Of a stretch of DNA of 64,000 bases, positions 11,241-22,400 are shown piece by piece. The stretch spans positions 85,481-149,480 of the forward strand of contig WMKJ01000022.1 of assembly GCA_009733715.1 (NCBI GenBank), written 5' to 3'. Position 1 is the first letter of the stretch; every line of letters starts with the position of its first letter. The DNA is from Herpomyces periplanetae (Eukaryota > Ascomycota > Laboulbeniomycetes > Herpomycetales > Herpomycetaceae). The translations under genes were made by a program, and so were the position numbers. The notes below the pieces were generated by a model, which was not told the DNA's origin, did not search any database, and worked only from the letters and a program-made list of their open reading frames with translations.

Positions 11241-13010
11241 ATGCATTTCCCTTTGCATCGCAAGCCCGGTCATTCCCCATCATCATCATGCCTAGCACCG
11301 CCTCATAAGCATCAAGATGGCGGTTGTGATGTTGGATCATCAGTGTCGACTAAACCAACAAGTCCAAGTCGAATCGCTAACGGGGATAGCCATACAGATG
11401 ATGTTGCTTTTAGCGATTTCACCCTAGATCTCGATGATAATTTTATCAACTTAACCAAGATACCTATACCGTCTGCACCATTTTTGCCTTCACCTCATGA
11501 TCATGTCGACGATGCTGAAGGTCACAGTTCTGGTCAGCGCAATATTATTACGTTAAGTGGTTCATCGTCAGCTGCTCCCGGTACCGTTTCCACACCTTCA
11601 GCTCCCCAAAGGCGACACGAAGACAATGATGATCAAAGGACAAATTTACAAATCCATTTACCAACCAGGTCGTCCAAATGGTATTTAACTTATCTCCGCA
11701 TGCCCCAATTTTGGATTGCCTTGGGCCTGGGTCAATTACTGGCCCTTTGTCTCACAGCTTCAGGTTCTCTGTCAACGCTTCTGGAACGAGAAAACTTCAA
11801 CGTTCCCGCTTTTCAGAGTATGTTTGCGTATACACTGCTCAGTTTGGTATATTCATGCATTTCTCTGTACCGCTACGGTCTGCGAAAATGGACCCGAATC
11901 CTCATCAAGGACGGCTGGAAATACTTTATTTTTGCTCTTCTCGACGTTGAAGGCAATTACTTTATCGTGATGGCTTACCGGTATACTAATATGCTATCAA
12001 TTCAAATTATTGATTTTTGGGCAATCGTCGTGGTGATGATTGTATCGTTTGTATGGCTTCATGTTCGCTACCGATTCCTTCAGTACCTGGGAATTATCAT
12101 TTGTTGTTCAGGAATGGCTTTACTCATTGTTTCCGATAAACTTTCACCTGCTCCGCCTACTTCACCAAATGGAACACCCAAAAATCCCCTTAAAGGTGAC
12201 TTTCTGACGTTTATCGCCGCTACATTGTACGGTTTAAGTAACTGTTACGAAGAATTTGTTATTTCTCAGCGTCCCATTTACGAAGTTCTCGGTCAACTGG
12301 GACTCTGGGCTACCTTGATCAGTGGTGTTCAGTCTGCCATCTTTTCTCGCTCAGATTTCGCCGCTCTCCGAAATCCACCGTCTACCCTTCATACCTCGGC
12401 TCGCATTCCCCTGTTTCTTACCGCGTACACGGCCGTTTTATTCATCTTTTATTCTCTCGTTCCCATCTTTCTACGTTTAACAAGCTCGGCGTACTTCAAC
12501 CTATCGCTTCTTACGGCTGATGCTTGGACGGTTCTCGTGGGCCTGCTTATTCTGAAAATTCCTCGTCCTCATTGGCTTTATATTATTGCGTTTTTCTTAA
12601 TTATACTGGGCCTAATCGTTTACTTTCTCGTCAAGCCTATTTCCCCTTCTACATCTACTTCATCAACTTATCCTTCTTCCTTCCTTCGCACTCTATTAAT
12701 CAATGTTAAACGTTGGTTTACTACGCTAAACTCCCCTCGTACTTCGCAACCTGTAACCCCCATATCCTCTGCACCCTTCACCCTTCCATCCAATTCACGT
12801 CCTGATAACTCCCTACCACAATCTCATCCCTCCAACACTTCGTTAAATCATCTTAATTCATCGGCTACTTCGTCAACTTTACCCTTATATTTACCCGATT
12901 CTTTCAAACCATGGCTTGGTCCAGACCAATCCAACGGGATAGTCGGTATTGGGACCGCTCGTCGCCAGATTTTACAACATTCTACTACGACACTTTTAAA
13001 CTCTCCTTGA
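11241..13010 (+). CDS. SLC35F1/F2-type nucleotide-sugar-like transporter
   Basis: Single exon, 589 residues, ATG start. Residues 1-145 are a hydrophilic, Ser/Pro/His-rich cytosolic tail. About ten transmembrane helices occupy residues 155-470, starting FWIALGLGQLLALCLTASG. The signature region of the SLC35F (DUF914, drug/metabolite transporter superfamily) is clear around residues 227-300: DVEGNYFIVMAYRYT followed by a glycine-rich helix and GMALLIVSDK, then KGDFLTFIAATLYGLSNCYEE. A Ser/Thr/Pro-rich tail of about 110 residues follows. Family members sit in Golgi, vacuolar or plasma membranes; substrates are poorly known, with thiamine or queuine-like transport reported for some animal members. 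The long polar tails at both ends are larger than in animal homologues. Function in this organism is inferred from family only. Confidence 0.9.
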   Translation: MHFPLHRKPGHSPSSSCLAPPHKHQDGGCDVGSSVSTKPTSPSRIANGDSHTDDVAFSDFTLDLDDNFINLTKIPIPSAPFLPSPHDHVDDAEGHSSGQRNIITLSGSSSAAPGTVSTPSAPQRRHEDNDDQRTNLQIHLPTRSSKWYLTYLRMPQFWIALGLGQLLALCLTASGSLSTLLERENFNVPAFQSMFAYTLLSLVYSCISLYRYGLRKWTRILIKDGWKYFIFALLDVEGNYFIVMAYRYTNMLSIQIIDFWAIVVVMIVSFVWLHVRYRFLQYLGIIICCSGMALLIVSDKLSPAPPTSPNGTPKNPLKGDFLTFIAATLYGLSNCYEEFVISQRPIYEVLGQLGLWATLISGVQSAIFSRSDFAALRNPPSTLHTSARIPLFLTAYTAVLFIFYSLVPIFLRLTSSAYFNLSLLTADAWTVLVGLLILKIPRPHWLYIIAFFLIILGLIVYFLVKPISPSTSTSSTYPSSFLRTLLINVKRWFTTLNSPRTSQPVTPISSAPFTLPSNSRPDNSLPQSHPSNTSLNHLNSSATSSTLPLYLPDSFKPWLGPDQSNGIVGIGTARRQILQHSTTTLLNSP

Positions 13011-13257
13011 ATCCCTCCAAAACTACAGTTCATGAAATCTTACTGGCGCCCATTTTTCTGCTATATTTGATCTGTTCTAAAGCTACTTTTTGCTCATACG
13101 TATACGCCTCCCTTTGTTACTACATGATGATGTGAAACTTTTTCATACTTACATCTACCTTAAGCAGTTTGTAATAAATGAACGAATGAATGAATGTGTA
13201 TATGAAGGTAATTTTCACAATCACATGCATACACACGCACGTACAGTCATGCGTAAT

Positions 13258-14168
13258 TTAGATAAAGCTATCACCCTTTTCACCCTTGGGTAACCATTTC
13301 ACAGCATCACGCATACCCTTATCCTTATTCGTACCCGGGAGAATTCCGTATGCGCGCAGCTCGGCCTCGGTTTGGGGAGGTTGACTAAATTCATCTTGAT
13401 TAACGGCAGCAGCCAAGCCTAGTCGACCCGTAGCAGTTCCTGTTCGGGCATCATGCCGACATTTATCACGATACGCAGACTGTAAAGCAGCCACGCGAGC
13501 TCGTTCCCGCGGATGGTGTAAACACTCGTAATAATCTTCCAGTGCTAATTGACACATATGTCGATTGGGTGGATGGGTGGTAAACATCCGTTTGTCTAAT
13601 ACGTTAAAAGTCTACGCGTAAATGCAAGTAAAAGCATTCCCATGTTTGTGCATTAGTGATACCGAACTGCTTTATACGCTTTTAATAACCTACCTCTCCT
13701 GGATCGTCGACCGTAGTAGAAGTATTGTTTAATTGAGCGTTCGCGCTCATGCAGACATTTCCGCTCGCTTCTTCATGCTTAGCATGAGAAATATAGCACG
13801 CTAGCACATTCTGCCAGAATGGATAACATCGTGATGGACCTTTAAACCCACACGCAAACACACACACACACACACATACATACACACACACACACGCGTA
13901 CACTCATTTACGCGCATAAACGCAACCTATCGTATAAGCTCATCAATGCGTGCACTGCCCTCATTGAATTGAGCCAACCCCATCCCTTCCATCAATGTTT
14001 ATACATATTTGTTAACGTTAACCAGATCAATTTAAATCAGTCATTCCCATAACATATCGTAACGCAACCAAACATACTATCATGACAACTCTGGCTCTTA
14101 CACCGTAAAGTCTAAACGTTTTATAACACATTCCACTTACCCCCGTGTACACCAAAACCTGACGCCAT
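13258..14168 (-). CDS. Complex I subunit NDUFS5 (15 kDa), twin CX9C
   Basis: Accessory subunit of mitochondrial NADH:ubiquinone oxidoreductase, imported by the Mia40 route. Exons 14168-14141, 13839-13694 and 13611-13258 give 175 residues beginning MASGFGVHGGPSRCYPFWQ, typical for fungi. Introns are 301 bp (13840-14140) and 82 bp (13612-13693). The first CX9C pair is C14/C24 and the second C78/C88 (within MCQLALEDYYECLHH). The loop between pairs is about 53 residues, much longer than in animal NDUFS5, so part of it (exon 2 tail or exon 3 head) may be spliced differently; an alternative acceptor at about 13603 is possible. A CA repeat fills the 3' part of intron 1. CACGTG lies 223 bp upstream of the start. 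Confidence 0.88.
13851..13897. repeat. CA/TG microsatellite inside NDUFS5 intron 1
   Basis: An interrupted (CA)n tract just upstream (in transcript terms) of the AAAG acceptor of intron 1. In the transcript it is a (UG)n run taking the place of the usual pyrimidine tract. Confidence 0.9.
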
Positions 14169-16044
14169 TCTTCCCTCTAACAGTCAAACTATAAAATTAT
14201 ATCTGCCAGAATCCGGTCAGTACGTACGCAAAAATCCAATGAAACCGAACGATAAAATTGTCGCGCGTAAAAAAACCACTTGTAAAATACTCCGTTGACA
14301 ACAATTTTCGTCGTCCGCTCTTCTTTCGCCCCAACTTTTCTCCTCCCCCGGATAATCTCTTCTCCGGCCGTCTTCCTTACTCAGCACGCTCACGTGGAAA
14401 TTCCAAATTGGGAAATTTGCGATTTGTTGGAAGCGTGGGGAAAACACGAACAAGTTGAATGCGAAGCGGGTTAAAGTGCGGGTGCGGGTGCGGGTTTCAT
14501 GTGAAAATATTTAATTACTTATGCCGACAATGCACTCCGCAGTATTGGTATGGATATTTTGATTGCACCTTGAAATTAGGGGCATTCCATCCCTCCTAAA
14601 GATTTAACTGATTCAAGGCTAATTTCTCTGAAAATCGATGTAATTTCTGCGCTAATATACACAAATCTACGCTATACTCGATTTCCGTAATCGTGCACCA
14701 GATTTGTACTTACCTACCGCGCCAACACCAATATTACTCAAACAGTTTTCATTACGCTTATCTGCCATTGGCATCTCCCCAAAGTGACTACCACCATCGC
14801 CGAAATAAAATCAAAATAATAATTCACCGGCGCGTTTTACTAAATCATCTTTGAATTGCTTGCTTTTGCCTACTTATAAGCTTGTATGCATGCATGCCTT
14901 TCATACAATCAATGAGCTGTATATCTATTATACAGTCATTTATTCTGTAAACACTTTTCGACCTACCCAATCTTTTGTCTTTATATTTCATTCATATGCC
15001 AAGTTGTTGTTCTAATGAATGACCTACTACTAGTCTATTTAATGTTTCTTCGACTTACCTTGCTTGACTCTTTCACCCTATACACCAAATCACACGCCCC
15101 ACAAATCCTTTACGAAGAACCAGGCCCGCCAGACGCACCACAACTCGGAAAGGATCGCGCACTAAACCCACTAGTACCACGCATGCGTGTTCTCAAACGA
15201 ACGCGCGCACACGCACATGTTGTGTACCTATCTACTTACGAAAACGTGGTATCACGATATTCATATTCGGGTGAGGACTCCCTCATTGAATCGGTATGCA
15301 AAATAATGACTTTCATGTCAGGGATTTTTCCCTTGGAAAAATTAAAGTGGTATTCCACTATGTTAGCCATGCCTTATAAATGGGTGAGACAGATGAATTT
15401 GTTTGTTTGGTAAAGAACAAGTAGATTGGAAGATCACTGCAATGGTAAACGTGCCGATCGAGAAGCAACCACGCGAATAAAAATCCCCTCAGAAGAGGGG
15501 GAAATGGGTTTTGATGAGAAAAGTTATCGCACACAGTTGAGTAAATATTGAATCAACTTACTGCGCAATAGACTCGATAGTGAAACTTTTCTCGACGCAA
15601 AATGCGAGTGATAATGCGGTAAAGTATCTTTAATGAACAAAGAGGTGATAAAAAGACAAGTGAAATAGAGAAGAACGGGTTTGAGACTAAGAAAAAATTT
15701 AGAGCAAGTCGGGAATAGTCAAATTAAATGTGAAAAGCGGGAATGTTAAAAATGCAAGAAGAATCAGGTATTTTCCCAACGAAAGGACGAGAGGTGAACG
15801 CAACGTGATGATTGTAGTAGAGATGCCATGATGGTAGAGAATACAGTGTGAACGCATAAGAAATGTATTTGAAGGGTGAAAAAAGTGAGCAAATGATTCG
15901 GAGTAGAGGGTAGAGGTGTGAGATTGTTCAAACTGTCGGATATTTAGAATTAAAAGTTTCAAATATTTAGAGAAATGTAATGCATAGTATCCGAAGTTCG
16001 GGAGAAAAGTTGATGTAAAGTGAATATGGTTATAATGACCAAGA
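14169..16044. other. Gap from NDUFS5 promoter to the end of the RING-PHD gene
   Basis: CACGTG at 14391-14396 marks the NDUFS5 promoter. A small GGGTGC tandem lies at about 14475-14500. The rest is AT-rich apart from a GC-rich patch at about 15090-15230, listed separately. No convincing protein gene was found in this 1.9 kb. Confidence 0.5.
15090..15230. other. GC-rich patch of unknown nature
   Basis: An isolated non-repetitive patch in AT-rich DNA. On + it can be read as part of a 132-codon frame containing YEEPGPPDAPQLGKDRAL, which looks protein-like. On - it ends at about 15055 with a good AAG|GTAAGT donor. Neither strand gives a recognisable family. It may be an exon of an unrecognised gene or an RNA gene. 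Confidence 0.25.
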
Positions 16045-18179
16045 CTAATCTCGAAGTGTCAGTCGCATTTTTTTATGCCGAAGTTTCCTCATTTTACCCA
16101 AATTTTTATCATTTAAAAGCGTTAAATCAGCTGAACCCGACACTAAATCGGGAGCACGAGGAAATACCGGTGACACTATTGATGCTAGTGGAATAGGAGA
16201 AGATGGTCGAGCAAAGGTCGGGGAGTACGGAGGGATCTTGTTATCCCCCGCCGACGCCGTGATGGTTGAAGGAGAAATGCTGCTGCTGCCAGATAATTCC
16301 TGACTTGAATGAGAGTTGGTTGACCCGCCTCCTTTACCGCATGAAGCAAAACCTCCACCCGGTGAAACCATCATGGGTACAGGGGAAAGGCCTCTGGACG
16401 GTGTAGTAGTCGTAGTAGAAGGCGAGGAGGAAAATGATGATTTTGCAGATAACGAAGATGTTGATAAAAATCCAGGATTCGTTGACGTTGAAAATATTGG
16501 TGAACCGGCTATAGAATTCAAGGGGATATTGGAAGAATACTTTTGGGGACCGTATTGGGATGAAGGAGATGCCGAATCGTTAATGTAAGTGGCTGGAACC
16601 GATTCAACTTCTTGAAGTAGAGAACGTAAAAAGCTAGAGCATGAATCATCATTGTCTAAAGATTCTGCAACACCAGCACTCAGTTCATTTTGTGAAGGTG
16701 AAGTATTAATTGTATGTCGGTTTCTTAATACAAGGGGGTGTGACTGCATCGTTAAAGTTGGATTGGAAGGATCGGATACACCAGCATCGTTTTCACACTG
16801 AACAGACTCGGCCCAACGTGGAGTGGACGATGATGTTTGAGAATAACCGGTGTTGTGATCCAAAGTTCGACGGGTGCGTGGTCTTTTTAACTTACGTTCA
16901 GCCGGACCTGTCGAAGAGTCTGTTGATGGTGAGCTTCCAGAACTTTGGCGCTTTTGTCGTAAACATGTATCCAAATTAGAAGATGTCGGGGCCTGGGTGT
17001 TACCATCTTCGATAACCTTTTGTTCCAGCAATCTTGCTTTATCAAAAGCATTCCAGGCACGAATTTCATCTTGAGATTCAGGGTCCGCAGGTCTTCTTGA
17101 CTGGCTAGAAGTTTCGTTGGTTAAATTTACGGTAGATGAAACGGAGCGACCATTTGAGTTTCTCTGAGAAGCTAATAATAACCTTAGTTGCCATCTGTTA
17201 CGTGAATCAAGTTCAACAGTTGAAGGGGACGATGACTGATCATGATCGTTAAAGGGAAAGTCTAAATCAAGATCTAATCTGGTGAAGACTGATCTCCAAA
17301 CTCGCTCCCAGGCCAGACTGGAACCATGACGACGCAGGCGGGCACTGCGACGTCTCACGGAGCTACTAACTGATAAAGAAGAAGGGGGCGTATGATGACC
17401 ATTTAATAAATTCAAGTTATGATTTCGGCATGTATGGCAAAACCATGGGTCAACGGGATACTCATCCAGGCCGGCGCAAAATACATGCCACATATGGCTG
17501 CATCCAAGACAAACGACTAAATCAACGCCATAATCATCGCAAATTACACAACGATCGACTGATGAAGAGGCACGCCTAAATCGGCCAAGACTGGAATTTA
17601 GCTGGTCGTCAGCAACACGCTGCTGCTTATTTTTAACGGTGTATGAAGCGATAATTGGGCCTATATATGATATAAAAATTAGCGTTAAAAATACCGAAAG
17701 AGATCACGTTAAGTACAATACAATATACATAAGAATGCATAAACTGTTGGAAAGAGATGAAAATAGAAAAAATACTGACCATTTAGAAAATTACTGAGGT
17801 TGACAGTATTGAAAGTAGCACGGCAAATAGGACAACTATTTGCACGGTCAACCCAAGGCTTTAAGCAAGAATCATGTAAAGCGTGTTTACACGGAATCAA
17901 GTGGGCGATAGTTTCGTTATCGGACTGCAAAGGCGAATCCTTAACGAGTGAGCCTCTGCACTTGTTATTTGAGAAATTTTTCTCGCAATTGCTTATCTTC
18001 TCAAAATTACCATAACAATCATCTACTTCAACGACATTTCTTTCAGAGACAGGCTCAGCGGCGCTTATGGGCCGAGAGGATTTAAGGCTGTTAACTTCGC
18101 TTAACGGGTCAACGGCACTAATATGATCATCGCTACTGACGCGAAGATTTCCGAGACAAACGATACAAGCTTCAGCCAT
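16045..18179 (-). CDS. RING and PHD finger protein, PHRF1/Asr1-like
   Basis: Probable nuclear E3 ubiquitin ligase that reads chromatin. Exons 18179-17780 and 17660-16045 (intron 17661-17779, GTCAGT donor, phase 1) give 671 residues. The RING-H2 uses C5, C8, C97, H99, H102, C105, C116 and C119, followed by FNTVNLSNFLNG, as in yeast Asr1 and animal PHRF1. A C4HC3 PHD finger follows at residues 171-211 (CVIC, CLGC, WHVFC, WFCHTC). RING directly before PHD is the family hallmark. The remaining 460 residues are Ser/Pro/Thr-rich and disordered, with an Arg-rich patch (RKLKRPRTRR) that may be a nuclear signal. The 88 residues between C8 and C97 are far above normal for a RING loop; 17925-18140 may be a further in-frame intron, which would shorten the protein to 599 residues. 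Confidence 0.85.
17925..18140 (-). other. Possible 216-nt in-frame intron inside the RING finger
   Basis: GTCAGT donor (the same donor is used by the next intron and by the F-box gene) and TTTGCAG acceptor, both phase 0. Removing it leaves 16 residues between RING Cys 2 and Cys 3, a normal length. It has no stop codon in 72 codons and reads as acidic disordered protein, so coding use is also possible. Confidence 0.45.
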
Positions 18180-19411
18180 AGAAATGATAGGCAGACCGAA
18201 GCAAGCAGTAGAAGAGTTTGAGAATATAACACGATAGAGATGTCAAAAGAACTTTTTGGAGAGATGTGTTAAGTAGTAGGAAGAATTAGGAGAGAAATAA
18301 GGCGAGGACGGATGAAGGGTAAGGAGGTTTAAAATAGACGAGTACTTTGGGTAGGATGTATATGGACAAAAGAAGAGATATAATTTGTAAGAGTAAAAAA
18401 TCTTTAAGCAGAGGTAGTGACTAGTGTCAGAAGCAGAAATATGTTACGACTGAGAGGTTTCAGGTGTTGATACACGAGATGATAAGGGGAGGAAAGACCA
18501 TGAAGTATTTCTTAGGGCTATACAAAGGCAAGAAGTAAATCTAAGATGAATATGGTTAGTAAGAGAGAGGAAAATTGATTTGAGAGAGTGAATAAAGCAA
18601 TTATACGAAAGTGAGTATTTGAAAGCAAACGGATAAAGAGATGAGATGGAAAGAATGGGGACAAGATAAGCGAATTTATAGGAACACAGAGGTTAAAAAT
18701 ATAAGATGGATAAGATTGAAGGATATTGTGAGGGAAGGAGGGATGAGACGAAATAAAAAGAGATGAGGAAGAGAAAGGAAAATGGAGATTGTAAAAAAGC
18801 AAAAAGGAAAAATAGTAGAGAAGATGAGGAGGGGGATGAGGGAGAAAAAGGACTGAAGTGTTGATGGATGAATGGGGTAAAAAATGGGCAGTGGGAAGGA
18901 TAAACGAAGGGTGGATAAATAGGAGGAAGCAACTAACCTTGGGAGGAAGAGGAGGTGTTTGGGGTAATAGAGACAAACCGACTAGAAGGAAGGGAGACGG
19001 AAGAAGAGAAGAAAAAGGCAAGACAGAACGAGAAAGTGGGAAAAAAGTGAGCTTCCAATTAAAAAGTGAGGACGAAAAAGGTAGAATGAAGATGTAAGGA
19101 AGATGAAAAGTGGAAGGATGTGGGAAGGACCGGCTTTTATAGAAAATAGCACCACTCAGCGTACATCCTTTTTGACTAAGCACACGCGCTGGACGGCGGG
19201 CAAGGAAAAACCATGATCCGTGTGGGCACGTGAGTGGCGGGAGGGTGATTTTCCGAGTTCCGGTGGACGGGGGAGGTGCGGGCGGTGAGGCGCCGATACG
19301 CGGCGGGTTGGGGGGCGGGGTATCGCGAAAGTTGGGAAGAGGTGGAGGTGGTGTTAACGAGGAAGGGATGACGGCGAAGATTTACAGGTGAAGGTATACG
19401 GGAGAGGCTAT
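18180..19411. promoter_or_regulatory. Pyrimidine-rich leader and GC-rich promoter of the RING-PHD gene
   Basis: From about 18240 to 19130 the minus strand is an almost unbroken C/T-rich stretch leading to the start at 18179. A GC-rich block follows at 19190-19350 with CACGTG at 19227-19232. The 221-codon Ser/Pro/Leu/Phe frame on the minus strand is only a product of this composition. Confidence 0.55.
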
Positions 19412-19459
19412 GGGTTTTGGTTTTGGTTTTGGTTTGGGGAAGGGAAAGGGAAAGGGAAA
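19412..19459. repeat. GGTTTT and GGGAAA hexamer tandems
   Basis: About four GGTTTT units are followed directly by about four GGGAAA units on the + strand, at the edge of the GC-rich promoter block. Confidence 0.9.
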
Positions 19460-22400
19460 TAGAACAAATTGCAGGGTGATTTACTGGAGCTAAATTATAA
19501 ATTCATGATAATGTGGCCCGGAATAAGATTCAGCAATGAATGTTGTCGACAGTTTATCCGATTTCATTACTTTGTGGGTAATAGTGTAGACGTTTCAAGG
19601 TATGCTGGCTGTGCTTTATTGGGTTGTCTACGTATGAGGATTTTAATCGTTGTAATTGTCAAACATTCCAGTTTGGCTTACCACGGTTTCTCTTGGGTTT
19701 ATCAGTATTCTAGTGTGTTTTACTGTATTGTAACGTATTGTATACGCTGATCTGGCAGCCTATCACGTTGGGAAGTTGATTGGCGAAGTCGCGTGTTTAT
19801 AATATGGCATCCCCTGTAAATTCAAGTGTACTGATGCAAATCTTATCGGTTAACACTTAATAACAACTGATATAGACAACATTAGTGTTTTGTGATTGTA
19901 GGACACCTGCTTTTGTAAGTTTAGTCGCTCCTATCATGACATTACGGGATGTTTATTTTTATCGTTTGAGGGGAAATCCGCATGGACACATACCCTCCAA
20001 TCCAGATAAATACAAAAGTAGCTATACACATAAATATAACTGTGAAAGTTGACAACGATACAAGCAACTTGCTATACACATCGACAAAGTTCCGGCCCAA
20101 CAGCTTGCTTTGAAGCGGCGACGTCTTGTCTACGTCCACGTTTCCCGTCAGACTTGCCCAATAAGTCAGTCTAGTTCTTCTAGCCCGGATTGGACTTGTA
20201 GTCTTTCTCCTACACCATGAACCAAGCACATTTTACCCAGATTGGTGGGCCATGTTTCGATTTGTTTTTTTTGGGTCGTGCTCTGTGCTTCATGAATCGC
20301 CATTTTGACTTGGCTGGCTGTTCATCCAGCCTGCCCATGCGCCGTCTCAAAGCACTAATATTTCAAGGTTAAATTATTGCAACATTTTTGTAACAGTTTA
20401 GTTTCATTCCACAGTCATTACCCGCTCTTCTAATCATTGGAAATGATTCCTACTATCCCACCTAAAGCTGTACCATACCCGTGATCATTTACACTAGAAT
20501 TGGCTTTTCCATGAATCCCATTTAATCCTTTTTGTGCAAATACATCTCCTTGGGAATTCCCAGTGAACTTTACTGCGACAAATCATTTTCAAGTCCGACA
20601 TCCTTGTTCCCTTCCATTTACCAATTGAAGTGCCAGTCAATTACCTTTTGTCCCGTACCCAACAAGGAAATACAATCCTTCTTATGCGTTTGTAGAATCG
20701 ACCTCAAGCCCTGAGAAATAAAGTTGTAGCGTTGTATAGTATCGTGAGATATGCTATTGTATATTTTTGTATCCTGCTCTATCCTATCCTATCGTACTAT
20801 TCCCTACTATATCGCATCACTAAACTTTCCCTCTGCTTCGTTTCCCTTGGACTTCTCCCTTAATCCAGTTCAACTTCATCCATCATCCACCGTTTATCCG
20901 CCTTCCCTAGCTAATCAATCCATTGCCAAATTATGAAAATTTAGTGCAGCCAGATCTCCCAATTCCAACTAATCCTATGGATTGTGGTCCTCGTGAGTCT
21001 CCAACTAAATCCCGTCCTTGTTAAAACGTCAGCACCATCACCGCCACTATCAACCTTCTCATTATATCGACCCATGCACCATGTTCCCATTAAATTCATT
21101 TCAATACATCTTTTCACCCTACTCTTGACTAGTACATTACACCTTACCCGTTGCTCTTTTTTACATTATCCATTCACATCCATATCCGAACACATCCTAT
21201 CTCTTTCTTTTTCCTCCTCCTTCTCTTCCTCCTACCAATTAATACTCATCTATTCATCCTCTTTTAACCACTTTTATCCATCATGAACCTGCTCCCTCCT
21301 CTTTCTCGTTATTCAACCCACTCTCCCCCAGGTCCATCACCATTTCTTCATTATCTCTTATCTTACCTATCATATTCCGTAGTTGATGCTCCATCATAAT
21401 CCATAACTCTCATTTGGGTAAAATCGCTAATATTCCCCCAACGTTATTTCTCTGCTAACAACCCCGTCCTTCGCCCATCATTTCTTTCTTTATTCTTTTC
21501 CCCTTCCCCCACCGTGCCGTCTTGCTTCCTATTTCCCTACTAAAATAAAACTAGTATAATCCCCTCTTCTATCAACTACTGTATCATTTCCTTCTTTATC
21601 AACCTGTTCAATAAATCAATACATCTTTCCCCCTTCAGAGCTAATCTTTTCAATTTATTTGGATTAATCCTCCCACCCGAAAATTCCCGCGCTTAACGCA
21701 TCAAATAATTCCTTCAAGTTACACTTGGAAATATCCTATTTTCAACTTGTCGTTCGTGCATGTGTGCATGCATACTCCAGTCTATTATTTCCTTCTATGC
21801 TTGATTCTTCTCGTATATCTTTACAATTTCATGCCAGTCACTACCCTTTTTTCATTCCCATTTGTTGGATTTATTTGTCCTCCCCAATCCCTATAAATCA
21901 CTAAATTCCTTCCAACCTTTGCATCCCCCAGTTCACTATCATGGTATATTTAATCCGTTTCTATTCATGCTGAATACGATAATCCACATATTCTTTACTT
22001 ATTACTACCCTGATCATTTACACCAAACCCAACAAATCCTTCATCAATGGCAAATAACCCTTTGTCCGTGTAACTTCATCATATGTGTATCCGTTAACAC
22101 TCATGCATATTCGCTTTTTGCTCACAAACCTATTCACCCGTGTAACCTCCAAATTCTCATCGTACCTTAAAACATCGTGATCTTCATTCAGATGAATATA
22201 TCTATTAACCCATACCATACGGAAACCTGCTTGTTTCCAAAGGTCTTAACCTTTCTTAGTCCCCTGCTACCTATTCTCCCCAGGCACAACAATCCATGCG
22301 TGTAATTATCCTGCTCCGTCCGTACTTCATTTTCCTTTCCCTAAACTTGGTCATCATTCTCCAAATTAACATGCCCAAATTCGAAAATAATCCTTGGGTT

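Noticed and set aside
18518-19183. 221-codon minus-strand frame rich in Ser, Pro, Leu and Phe
   Set aside because: It is the pyrimidine-rich leader of the RING-PHD gene read as protein; no domain, no consistent start, low complexity.
19942-20229. 95-codon minus frame with one hydrophobic helix
   Set aside because: Begins with GTG, has no ATG in frame and no recognisable family or clear upstream exon; kept only as a remark in the gap description.
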